Assembly (NCBI GenBank): GCA_014084085.1
Contig: NPFB01000012.1
Span: 354,633 to 380,221 of the forward strand
Reading direction: 5' to 3'
DNA: 25,589 nt
Source of the DNA: Hondaea fermentalgiana
Taxonomy: Eukaryota > Sar > Bigyra > Thraustochytrida > Thraustochytriidae
Shown: piece after piece, positions 1 to 8,600 of the stretch
Layout of the letters: every line of letters begins with the position of its first letter
Position numbering within the stretch: the first letter of the stretch is position 1
Notes under the pieces: model-generated
The model's input: the letters and a program-made list of their open reading frames with translations, nothing else
What the model was told of the DNA's origin: nothing
The model's database searches: none
Translations under genes and position numbers: made by a program

Positions 1-351
1 ACCTTTGTCTCGAACATTCTTCTCTTGTGTTTGGTGAGTCTTGTAAGCTCCACATTTCTTTCGTCGGATCTGGCTTGGCGCAAGAAGTGGGACAGTGTTC
101 TTGCAATGACGTACATTGCCGTACTCTTTAGCTTCGTGTTTGGTTTCCTTGCGTATGGTCTCCACCGTCGCCGAGTGGAGCTGGGCAAGCTCGAAATGGG
201 CAGTCGTGGTCTTAGAGACCTCAACTATGTACAGAAGGAAGATTCGGCCATCTTTGTTCGCGGTACAGGTCTTCACGCGGAATCTCGCACACTCGACGTC
301 AAAGGTCAGAACGGCTTTCTTAGCTTTGCTGGAAGCGACAAGGACGACTAG
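1..351 (+). CDS. C-terminal part of an unidentified membrane protein (5' end outside window)
   Basis: The reading frame is open from base 1 to a TAG stop at 349-351, so the gene continues to the left of the window and about 116 residues are visible. The first 20 or so residues are hydrophobic and look like the end of a membrane segment. A second hydrophobic stretch (VLAMTYIAVLFSFVFGFLAY) is followed directly by a basic HRRR cluster, which suggests a membrane helix ending on the cytosolic side. The remaining roughly 60 residues are hydrophilic and end in an acidic SDKDD tail. The first Met-like codon in frame is TTG, which is unlikely as a eukaryotic start and supports a truncated view rather than a short gene. 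I do not recognise the family. An intron just left of the window cannot be excluded. Confidence 0.6.
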   Translation, partial: TFVSNILLLCLVSLVSSTFLSSDLAWRKKWDSVLAMTYIAVLFSFVFGFLAYGLHRRRVELGKLEMGSRGLRDLNYVQKEDSAIFVRGTGLHAESRTLDVKGQNGFLSFAGSDKDD

Positions 352-593
352 TGAAAAGTACATACGTATGTTGCCTGACCATTATGAGGCCCTGACTCGA
401 ATCAACGTACAGGCCTACGACTTTTTCTCTTCTCTTTCTTTTCTCTTTCTTTCCTCAACAAGATCGGAGAAGATTTTCTCTTTGCTTTTCATCGCCTCGC
501 TTTTCATAATGATTTTCTCGTTCTTGAGTTGTCTCGACGTCAAATTCGCAACCTTTACGAAGGTGCAAGCCAAATAACTTCCTTCGAAGAACC

Positions 594-1544
594 ATGCCAC
601 GCATTACTGTGCTCGATGGCGGCATGGGTCGCGAGCTACACGCGATGGGAGCGCCGGTTCGACAGCCAGAGTGGTCGGCGCTGCCGGTCATGGAGACGCC
701 GGACCTTGTTCGGGAGGCGCATCTAAGATTTGCACACGCTGGGGCCGAGGTCTTGACCTCCAACGCGTACGCGGTGGTCCCCTTCCATATCGGCGCGGAG
801 GTCTTCGACAAGCGTGGAAGCGAACTTGCGCGCAAGGCCGTACAGCTCGCCAAGGAAGCTGCGGAGAAGTTTTCAGCCGAAGCTCCTGGTCGACCCAAGC
901 CACGCGTTGCCGCGTCTATGCCGCCGCCGCTGGGAAGCTACCATCTGGAATTCACCAAGAATGAGGCAGAAGCGCGGCAAATCTGGACCGTCCTGCTTCG
1001 CGCCCAGGCCGATTTGTGCGACCAGTTGGCGCTGGAGACCCTGTCTAGCATTGCAGAAACACGCGTGGGCCTTGAAATGTGTGCCAAAGAAGGAAAACCT
1101 GTGTGGGTCTCTTGCTCGCTTTGCCATGACGAGCCGGCGCGTCTGCGTTCGGGTGAAACTGTGGCTGATTGGGTCCGTGCTGTATATGCGTCAAATGAGG
1201 AGCATGGGCGTTGTGTGGAGGCCCTCCTCTTCAACTGCTCGCGACTAGAAATTATGGAGTCTGCGGTGCGCATTGCTGCTTCAACGCTTGCAGAACTCAA
1301 CGCGACGGCTTCGACCCCGGCTACACTGCGCATTGGCGTGTATGCAAACGCATTTTGCGTGAATCAGATGCCAGAGGCCAACACGACCATTCTTGCAATG
1401 CGTGAGGAGATCACCCCTGAATTTTATGCAGAGTACGCCAAGCAATGGATCGCCGCGGGCGCTTCTATTGTTGGGGGCTGCTGCGGCATTGGGCCTGCTC
1501 ATATTGCGCAGATCGCAAAGATTCGCGACGGACAAGAGCAATAA
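594..1544 (+). CDS. Homocysteine S-methyltransferase
   Basis: This 316-residue single-exon protein is expected to transfer a methyl group to homocysteine, with S-methylmethionine or S-adenosylmethionine as likely donors, giving methionine in the cytosol. The family's landmarks are all present: the N-terminal LDGGMG loop at residues 7-12, the TSNAY element near 55-59, FNCS at 213-216 and GGCCG at 294-298. Cys215, Cys296 and Cys297 match the three zinc-binding cysteines that activate the homocysteine thiol. The length fits the short, cobalamin-independent type (MHT/Mmum-like) rather than multi-domain MetH. The ATG at 594 sits directly before the conserved N-terminal strand, which supports this start. 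The sequence AATAAA overlaps the stop codon at 1540-1545 and could serve as a polyadenylation signal. The methyl donor cannot be decided from sequence alone. Confidence 0.93.
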   Translation: MPRITVLDGGMGRELHAMGAPVRQPEWSALPVMETPDLVREAHLRFAHAGAEVLTSNAYAVVPFHIGAEVFDKRGSELARKAVQLAKEAAEKFSAEAPGRPKPRVAASMPPPLGSYHLEFTKNEAEARQIWTVLLRAQADLCDQLALETLSSIAETRVGLEMCAKEGKPVWVSCSLCHDEPARLRSGETVADWVRAVYASNEEHGRCVEALLFNCSRLEIMESAVRIAASTLAELNATASTPATLRIGVYANAFCVNQMPEANTTILAMREEITPEFYAEYAKQWIAAGASIVGGCCGIGPAHIAQIAKIRDGQEQ

Positions 1545-1938
1545 AATCACCCACAAAAAGTAGGCTGCCCACGTCTTAATCTTGATGTTGCGCAATGAAA
1601 TCATCTTGCAACGTGCGCGACGATCTACTTTTTAAGTTGGGCCTGCCGACTAGGTCCATGCATTGTCTGGGATGAAAACACCAAGCAATGGATTGCCGCT
1701 GATACTTTCATTGTTAACGGTTGCGGCGGAAAAGACAAAAGTAAAAGGAAGGGAATCATTTTTTTCGTATTTGATTTTGATTGCTTCAAAAAAAAGAAGA
1801 AGACATGTATGTTTCAACTTGTACATTGATGATATTACTAGCGATTTTGCAGGTCAGATCTGACGATGCGGCACATCTTTCTCCCCCGCTAGTGGGTAAA
1901 AAGAGCGATGGTGGCGCGCGGCCGGACGGCTGGCTCGT
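1545..1938. other. Intergenic region between two convergent genes
   Basis: This 394-base gap lies between the 3' ends of the methyltransferase (+) and epimerase (-) genes. It is clearly more AT-rich than the coding DNA around it. It holds the decayed methyltransferase fragment described separately and short A- or T-rich runs near 1757-1800. No further gene is seen; the small open frames here have no recognisable protein features. Confidence 0.7.
1683..1729 (+). pseudogene. Decayed fragment of the homocysteine S-methyltransferase 3' end
   Basis: Bases 1683-1729 match bases 1440-1486 of the neighbouring methyltransferase gene. In an ungapped by-eye comparison of 47 bases, 35 are identical. In the matching frame the fragment still reads KQWIAA, then IV, then a GCGG remnant of the GGCCG zinc site with one of the two adjacent cysteines missing. 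Similarity fades on both sides, and I see no intact open frame that continues it. It is therefore best read as the eroded remnant of a local duplication. The short length leaves some chance of coincidence, although the protein-level match makes that unlikely. Confidence 0.6.
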
Positions 1939-3301
1939 CTACTTGTACAGCTCAAAGACCACGCACTTGCGAGGCTCCGGGCCCGTGTCCTCCGCGCCCT
2001 CGGGACGGAATCCGTTCGGGTTTTGGCTCTGCCAACGCCACGAGTCGGCAACGGCCTCTTCAATGCCAAGCTTGGCCTCCCAGCCAAGCTCCTTGCGGGC
2101 CTTGGAGGGATCACCGTAGCAGGTGCCAATATCTCCGGCCCGGCGCGGGGCAATCCTGTAGGGGACCTCGTGGCCGCAAGCCTTTTCCATGTGCTTGACC
2201 ATTTCGAGCACCGAGGTGCCATTGCCGGTGCCGAGGTTGTAGGCCTGTGCGCCCATGCCACTGTCCTTGAGGACCTTTTCGATGGCGGCCACGTGGCCCT
2301 TGGCAAGATCCACGACATGGATGTAGTCGCGAACACCAGTGCCGTCTGGGGTGTCCCAGTCATCACCAAAGACGCTGAGCTCCTTGAGCTTGCCAACAGC
2401 CACCTGCGAGATATACGGCAGCAAGTTGTTGGGGATGCCCTTGGGGTCCTCACCGATGAGTCCGCTCGGGTGCGCGCCGACCGGGTTGAAGTAACGAAGG
2501 AGAGCAACACTCCACTTTTCCTGTTTTGCCGCAACGATTCAATTCAATCAGGCAAAAGAGTTGAATTGGATTTCGCGCGATTTGTGTGTTTTTGATTTTT
2601 CGTTCGTCGGCCGCATGGGGGCAAAACACAATTCGATCAAGGTGGAAACAACTAAAATGTCAGACTGGCAACGACCCATCCATATCCTGAGACCATGAAT
2701 GAGAGAAAAAACTTACGGGGCTGCTCACGTCGACGTCGCGGAAAATCTCTTCGATGAAGAGTTTGGTCTTGCCATAGGGATTCGTGGAACGCAGGGGATG
2801 TGTCTCCGGGATGGGGTTCTCCTCCGGGTCACCGTAGACAGTTGCGCTGCTCGAGAAGGCGACCGCGTGGCAGTCGTGCTTGTCAAGCAGGTGAATCAGG
2901 TTGATGGTGCTGTTGAGGTTGTTGGCGTGGTACATGAGCGGGAGCTTGACGCTCTCGCCCACAGCCTTGAGGCCGGCAAAGTGGATGCATGCGTGGAAGG
3001 GCGCGAATTCGTCAAAGATTTTCTCGGCCGCCCTGAGGTCCACCAAGTCGCACTCGGCGACGAGAATGTCCTCCTCGTCGCACCCGGTGATCTTGCGGAC
3101 ACGCTCAAGGGACTCAATGTTGGAGTTGTCAAAGTTGTCCACCACGACCACACGGAAGCCGGCCTCCAGGAGCTCGATGACGGTGTGCGAGCCGATGTAG
3201 CCCGCGCCACCGGTGACAAGGACGCACTCCTTGGGCGAAGCGCGCGCCTTTTCGATCATCTCCGCGCTGCTGCTCAGCACGCTCGCGGCATTGTTGCCCA
3301 T
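1939..3301 (-). CDS. galE: UDP-glucose 4-epimerase, two exons (3301-2717 and 2520-1939)
   Basis: The product interconverts UDP-galactose and UDP-glucose (Leloir pathway, cytosol) using bound NAD. Joining the two exons gives 388 residues, against about 340-350 for typical GALE. Exon 1 carries the Rossmann NAD loop [10 protein letters not shown] (residues 30-39), the SSSATVYG strand near 150-157 and the catalytic YGKTK motif with Tyr176 and Lys180. Exon 2 opens with [13 protein letters not shown] and carries the family's [18 protein letters not shown] block and [13 protein letters not shown] near the C terminus. The phase-0 junction restores continuous GALE sequence. The ATG at 3301 leaves an extra 25 residues or so before the first beta strand. 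An in-frame ATG at 3256 would also work. The frame stays open upstream to an ATG at 3622, but those 107 residues are arginine-rich low complexity and are probably untranslated leader. Confidence 0.92.
2521..2716 (-). other. Spliceosomal intron in the epimerase gene
   Basis: This 196-base intron begins with GTAAGT (complement of 2711-2716) and ends with AAAACAG (complement of 2521-2527). It is AT-richer than the exons. It lies in phase 0, between the codons for SSP and EKW, exactly where the GALE family alignment would otherwise break. A CTGAT sequence about 30 bases before the acceptor could be the branch site. It is the only intron I could place in the window. Confidence 0.9.
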
Positions 3302-3968
3302 TTTGCTGTTGCTGCTGCCTCCGCTCGTCTGCGCTGCGGACCGTCGTTTCCACCTCCTCGTCAGCGAGTCTTGCACCCAGCCCGGCATTCTCCTCTCCTC
3401 CGTCTGCTCCGCCTCGCCTCGCCTCGCCTGTGCTCGCGCTCGCTCTGCAACGGGGTCTGCCTGCCTCTGTTGGCGTCCCCCATCAATCTGATCTCCTGGG
3501 CCATGCCCATTCCCGATCACGGCGCGCGGGCAGCCAGTCACGCGGCGGCGCCCGGCGCTCCTCCCTCTCCTCTCTGCGCGCCCGCACGCGCCTCTGCGCC
3601 TGCGGAGTCCAGCCGCGTCCATTTTGGCGGCGCCGCGAACCTACCTGGCGCGTCGAGCTTCTCGCCCTGCTTTCTCCCCTCGATTCCGTTTTGCCAGCTC
3701 AGCCGGCTCCGCCCAGCTTCTTTCCTTTCGCCTTTCTTTCCCTGTTTCTCCCCGCCTTTCCCCACTTGCACGCCTCGGCTGCAAGTCGACGCTGCCTCGG
3801 CGTACACTGTGGATTTAATTAACCTGCGCAACCCTTTTCTTTCCGCGGCCGCCGCGTCTCTTCTGCTGGGGCTCTCTCTCTCGGATGCGCGCGGCGACAA
3901 GGCCCCGAGAGAACCGCGACGCCGGCCCGACGCGGCCCGGCGCGAGGCGGGCGAGGCGGGCGAGGCGC

Positions 3969-4013
3969 GGGGGCGGGCGCGGCGGGCGCGGGCGCGGGCG
4001 CGAGGGAGGAGGG
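3969..4013 (+). other. G-quadruplex candidate
   Basis: Seven runs of at least three Gs (3969-3973, 3975-3977, 3984-3986, 3990-3992, 3996-3998, 4004-4006, 4011-4013) are separated by loops of 1 to 6 bases. This satisfies the usual G3+N1-7 rule more than once. It lies in the divergent gap between the epimerase and F-box genes. Folding in vivo is inference. Confidence 0.6.
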
Positions 4014-4016
4014 AGC

Positions 4017-4032
4017 CGCGCGCGCGCGCGCG
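4017..4032. repeat. (CG)8 alternating tract
   Basis: Eight uninterrupted CG dinucleotides follow directly after the G-run cluster. Alternating CG of this length is the classic Z-DNA-prone sequence. It may also be a target for CpG methylation if the organism methylates DNA. Confidence 0.7.
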
Positions 4033-4325
4033 TGCCTGGGAGACCGGGGGCGTCGATGGGCGCGGGTCGGCGACGCACAAAGTGTCGGGGCGCCGCGCGC
4101 CGCCGCGGCTACGAGTGCCTAGCGCCGCGCATGTAGACTCGTAGCACGCGCCGCGGCGGCCGCCGTCGAGCTGGTGTGGTGGGCCTGGTACAAGGCGACC
4201 ACCGCGTGGAAGATGCAGAGACGGCGGCCGCTATCGGCGGCTTCTTGCTTGCATTCTTGCACTCTTGCTGTCGCCGGCATGCCTTGCGAGGCTTCTTCTT
4301 TTCTGGGGAGGACGACGACGACGCG

Positions 4326-4350
4326 CCCAGCCCAGCCCAGCCCAGCCCAG
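4326..4350 (+). repeat. (CCCAG)5 pentanucleotide repeat
   Basis: Five perfect CCCAG copies sit about 90 bases before the chosen ATG of the F-box/ankyrin gene. They are probably in its 5' leader or promoter. If the open frame were translated from an upstream non-ATG codon they would encode a Pro/Ser/Ala/Gln repeat. Confidence 0.85.
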
Positions 4351-4441
4351 CCCGAGAAGATCCGGCTCTGCGGCCACGGGGCGTCTCTCTCGCGATGTCT
4401 TGGCGCCACTGCACGTAGGGGCGAACGAACGGTCGCAGGAT

Positions 4442-5413
4442 ATGATGCGACGAGGAGCAAGCAAGTCTGAAAGGCAAGGAAGGCCAAGCGCAACGTGCAG
4501 GATGCTGGAGGCGCCCGTGGTGGTGCGGCGCGTGCTGGAGGCCCTCGACGTGCGCAGCGCCGGGCGCCTTGCGACCTGCAGCGCCGGCCTCCGTGCTCTC
4601 GTGGACGCCGACGATGCGTTCTGGGACGCCGAAAAAGCGCGCCTGGATACCACGACCCAACCGGCGCGCAAGAGGAAACGATGCGCGACGGCACAGCCCC
4701 GGGACGTCCCTGCGCGGCAATCGGCGCGCCTGCGTGTCTGCGCCAAGGAGTCCTGCCGCCGCGCATTCGTGTTGCGTTCCGCAAGGACAGAGATCTTTCT
4801 GCTCAGACTGCAGAAACTTGCTGCAGGCGGACACCTTTCGGTGACAAGCTTTCGCGCGCTCGTCGCCAGCCTCGAGCCGCTCCTCTTGCGCAAGTTCTTC
4901 CCCGTCCTGCAATCATCAGCCCTCATTGAGATCGTCAAGGCTCGTGGCGCAAGCCAGGCCAAGATCAATGCGGTCCTTCGCTTCCTCTTGAACGCACATG
5001 CAAACGATGCCGGCGAATCTGGAACCAACAGTAAAAGCGCTTCTTCGAGCAGTACAGAAGAGGGCAGGCGAAAACGCAAGCTCCTACATCATGGCTCACA
5101 CCCATTTCCTGTTGATGCCGCCGGCGACGATGGCATGACTGCGCTATGCATTGCCTGCGCGCGTGGACTTTACACTGTTGCGTCCACCCTGCTCGCAGCC
5201 GGGGCCTCACCTTCCGCCTTGGGCTCGGGCTGTTTCGAGTCTCCCTCGCGAACACGCATCAAGGGAAGCTTCACTCCGCTTGGCTGGGCGCAACACATGA
5301 TTGCGGCCATTAGCAAGCTCGCAGACCAATCGGGCCAGGACCAACACGCCGAACTGTTGCGCAACTTGCGTCGATGCGAGACGCTTATGAAACGAAACGA
5401 TGTCCACAGCTGA
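4442..5413 (+). CDS. F-box-like and ankyrin-repeat protein
   Basis: The protein has 323 residues from the ATG at 4442. Residues 24-66 fit an F-box-like helix set: hydrophobic VVRRVLEALDVRSAGRLATCSAGLR, then LVDADDAFWDAEKARL, the usual L/A-C-x-x-L-R...D-x-x-W pattern. F-boxes bind Skp1 in SCF ubiquitin ligases. Residues 73-80 are basic (RKRKR), followed by a helical middle region of unknown role (114-185). A serine-rich acidic-basic linker (195-215) leads to an ankyrin repeat at 228-258 (DDGMTALCIACARG...LLAAGASPS) and a second, weaker one from about 276 (FTPLGWAQHM). A target-recognition role for the ankyrin part is inference. An ATG at 4502 would place the F-box right at the N terminus. The frame is open further upstream but has only a TTG, at 4265. 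The F-box call is moderate, the ankyrin call firmer. Confidence 0.7.
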   Translation: MMRRGASKSERQGRPSATCRMLEAPVVVRRVLEALDVRSAGRLATCSAGLRALVDADDAFWDAEKARLDTTTQPARKRKRCATAQPRDVPARQSARLRVCAKESCRRAFVLRSARTEIFLLRLQKLAAGGHLSVTSFRALVASLEPLLLRKFFPVLQSSALIEIVKARGASQAKINAVLRFLLNAHANDAGESGTNSKSASSSSTEEGRRKRKLLHHGSHPFPVDAAGDDGMTALCIACARGLYTVASTLLAAGASPSALGSGCFESPSRTRIKGSFTPLGWAQHMIAAISKLADQSGQDQHAELLRNLRRCETLMKRNDVHS

Positions 5414-5684
5414 GCTGAGCTAGTGAGCACAGCGATCGACAACCGTTCTTTGTTTATACGTGTAGATATCATGATTTCTTCACTCAAGTTTCAAGATTCG
5501 TTCCAGAACCAGAAGAGCGAAAGATAAATTGCAAGAAGCCCTTCTCCAACTGGAATGTCAACCGTCTGTGTTTGTAATACCAACTGATCCCGAAAAGTCA
5601 GTCATTGGGGCGGTTGAAGTCCTCGCTCTAGATATAAAGTCGTCTTCTATTTTTATTCTCGATTTTGAGGTTCTTAAAAACTCT
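5414..5684. other. Short convergent 3' intergenic region
   Basis: These 271 bases separate the 3' ends of the F-box/ankyrin gene (+) and the tripeptidyl-peptidase gene (-). The right half is AT-rich. It contains the probable polyadenylation signal of the minus-strand gene and nothing that looks coding. Confidence 0.6.
5652..5657 (-). terminator. Probable polyadenylation signal of tripeptidyl-peptidase II
   Basis: On the minus strand this is a perfect AATAAA, about 28 bases after the stop codon at 5685, in an A/T-rich stretch. The canonical hexamer and its position fit a eukaryotic poly(A) signal. Actual use is not shown. Confidence 0.5.
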
Positions 5685-8600
5685 TTAGAACGGCGGATAT
5701 GCCGGTGGAAATTTGTGCAGCGTCGTCACGGCCTGCTCCTTGGCCAGATGAGGCCAGCCGAGCTCTTTCAAAAGCTCGAGCTTTGTCTTCTCCAGCTCCT
5801 TGACGCTTAGAGGAAGAGGCAGACTGTCGAGAGCCGCACCAGGCTCCGCAAGCTTCTTTTCGAGCACCTGAAGGGCCAGGCCCGGGCGCCCATTCGCGCG
5901 GAATCGACTCATGCGCAGCTGCTGCAGTCCAAGATCCTTGGTCTCAGCGACGCGCGTCAAAACTTCCTGAAGTTCTTCGATTCCCTCAAAGTTCCCCGCG
6001 TACGTCTTGAGCACAAGCGCCTCCACGAGAATACTGCGTCGATCTTGTACCTTTTTGTTGGCTTCCTTTTGCTTTTCTGTCTGACCGACATCGTCGAGAT
6101 CGCCAGCCGCGCGGAACTTTGGCAGAGCAGCAAGCAAGCTTTCCGTATCAACAAGGGCAATGACGCGATCGCAGGCCTCGGTGACCTCCTGACGCCCTGA
6201 AGAGTCGCCATCTGCGGCGTCGTTCTGCAACAGCAGTTTCTTATGCTTCGCGACCGCACGGAGCATCTCGTTCTTGGCAATTTGCAGCTCGAGCGCGGCA
6301 AGCTCTGCGCTATCGGCTGGGTCCGCACCGTACTTTTCCTTGGCCAGCTTCAGAACTTCGTGCGCCTCCTTGACAATCTCAGCAAAGAGGCCATCCATTG
6401 CCTTTGCGGGTTTCTTCCGCAATTCATCAAGCGACTTGACGCGAGTCTTGAGGATGGGCAAAAGTGCGTGCGCAAAGAATGCGCGCTTTACAGCAGCCTC
6501 CGATTCTCCTTCGTCCTCATCTTCATCCTCCTCCCCCCGAGCTTCTTCCTCGCCCTTGCTGTCGGCGGCGGTTTCCTGGGCTGCACCGTTCTCGTCTTCG
6601 TCATCATCGCCCCCACTGCTGCTGGTCGAGGTCGCATTGTCCAGAGGCTCGTCCGTGCTTTCGTTGTCGTCATCATCAGCAAGACCCGGACCATCTGGGC
6701 CGCTCCCAGGCGCAGCGATGACCGCAACTTCGACGGGAAATCCGTCGGGATGCCGATCGGTTCCGATGATGGCTGTATTGCGGCCGTTGCGACGACCATA
6801 TGTCACCAGACCCGTCAAAACGTCACCAGGCGCCACGCCCTTGGGAAGGCTCTTCGCCATGTCTTTGTAAAGAGGGAGAGCAAAGAAGACAGCGCACCTC
6901 TCGCCCTGAGAGAGTACCTGCGGGGAGAATGTCTGCGTGCCTGTGGTCGCCCCAGCGCGGGTCTTGTATGTACCGAGACTAATGTCACTGCTCAGTTGGC
7001 GCTCGATGACGAGTGGCATCTCGCGAAGACGCTCCAGGAGAGACACTTTTTCGTGACGCACCAGAATTCGTGCCGTCACGCTGCCCTTGGGTACCTCAAC
7101 CGCCTTTGGCCACGCGTCCTGATAGTTGAGGAGACGCTTGTTCGCGTCAAAAAGCATGCACATTTGAGAATCATAAGGTGATTCGTACAGCAGCTGGTCC
7201 AGCTGAGGGGCACGCACAGTGAGTTTGCCCTTTTCAGCCTGCTTAAAGGTGTACTCGAGCATGAGCCCATAGCTGGGCCTCGTTGGATTCGCGAGAAGGC
7301 TATCGCGAGGGCCAGCCGGCATGAGCTCGAGCTTGGTGCGCGCCGTCACGGGACGTACGGCATGGCTCCATGACTTGAGCTTTGCCGACGGGCTCACGCG
7401 CACACTACCGAGCTCAGCCCGAACGTCGACACGCGCCACGCCGGCAGATTGGGCGCCAATTGACAACTTGCTTGGCATAGGCGTCACTCCTGCGAAGCGA
7501 ACTTCGATGTCGATCGGCCCGCTGCCCAGGCTACTCCAGTATTGGGCCACGCAGATCTCGACCGTTCCGCCACCCTGCACAGCCATGGCACGAGAACCAG
7601 CCGCTGTCGGCTCCTGTCGCAGCGCAATGGCCGTCGACAGCTCGTCATCGCGATAGTTGCCTTGTTGGCGCATTTGGAGGCAATGCACGTAAAAGGTTCG
7701 CGACGCGCCCTCTGTAACCGAGCTGGGCTCTCCGGGCGATGGTCGCAAAGAAATGTCCATCCAGGATGCGCCCTCTGGCACAGCCACAAAGTGACGCACA
7801 ATGTCTCCCGGGCCAAAGGCGACCTTGGAGTAACGCTTGACCGGCTCAAACCGCATGCGCGCTACAGAGACAGCAGGCGCAACGGGTCCGTTGCCTGGTG
7901 CGAGAGCGCAGGCCTCGGGCCGAATCACGGTCACCGGAACAGAAAAGACGGGGAGATCCCCGCGTGCCGGGTCAAAGGCCTGAATCTGCGCAAAGTGCAC
8001 CTGATTGCGGCCATCCGACGAATCGGGCAAGGCAGGCGCGTCGACCGAAACCTTGACCGACACCGTGCCTGCGTTGAGCATAACAAACGGTGTCGCTTGA
8101 ACCCAAGGCTCAGTGCAGCGAATGTGCAAGCGAGCTTCAAGCTTGTTACGATCCTTTTGCTCGTGCATGATCAGCGACTCGAGATGTGCGCGACGCTGCG
8201 GCGTCATGTCCGCCTCTGGTCTCGGAGCATCTTCCGAAACTTCCGTGGAAAAGACGGGATCGGCGTAGACGACAAAGTCTCGTTTCTCTTGAGATTCCCA
8301 GGGTTCACGCAGGTAAATGCCGGTGGCCAAGCCTGCGTTCGTTCGTGCCTCGTTACCCGCAACGCGAATGCGGTATGGCGTCTCAAAGTGAATTCCTCCC
8401 GAACCCGTTCGCAGCAACTCAAAGGTCTTTGCGACCTGAATGAGTCCACTGCCCTGAGCGTGCGTTTCGGTGCCGGGCACAGGCACTGCGGTAGCCTCGA
8501 GGGCCCGTTTCACCATGCACGGCGCGTACTTTACGCCAAGCGCACGAAGTCCAGAAACGACGAGCGCGATGCCGCCGGCGGCGTTTGGCGAAGCCATTGA

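Larger units (their letters stand above)
3302..4441. promoter_or_regulatory. GC-rich divergent intergenic region (probable shared promoter region)
   Basis: About 1.1 kb lies between the start codons of the epimerase (-) and the F-box/ankyrin gene (+), so both promoters must lie here. The left part (3302-3800) is pyrimidine-rich on the plus strand (runs of CTC, TTCC and CCTTTC). The centre (3880-4140) is almost pure G+C, with three copies of a 9-mer at 3942-3968, a run of GGG tracts and a (CG)8 block. Long open frames exist in several frames on both strands, but they encode only Arg/Ala/Pro/Gly-rich low complexity, as expected from such base composition. No TATA box is evident. Confidence 0.55.

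Noticed and set aside
3302..3622. N-terminal extension of the epimerase considered as a mitochondrial targeting peptide
   Set aside because: It is arginine-rich but also contains many Gly/Gln/Glu/Asp residues, without a clean amphipathic helix at the start. The region looks like GC-rich leader, and epimerase is normally cytosolic.
2699..4144. 481-codon open frame on the plus strand
   Set aside because: It runs antisense through the epimerase exon 1 and into the GC-rich gap. The first part mirrors epimerase codons and the rest is low-complexity Arg/Ala/Pro.
6243..7181. 312-codon open frame on the plus strand
   Set aside because: Antisense to TPP II and without family features. Its hydrophobic stretch is the complement of the acidic insert.
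7542..8600. 352-codon open frame on the plus strand
   Set aside because: It lies entirely antisense to TPP II, whose own frame is certain. High GC content lengthens antisense frames.
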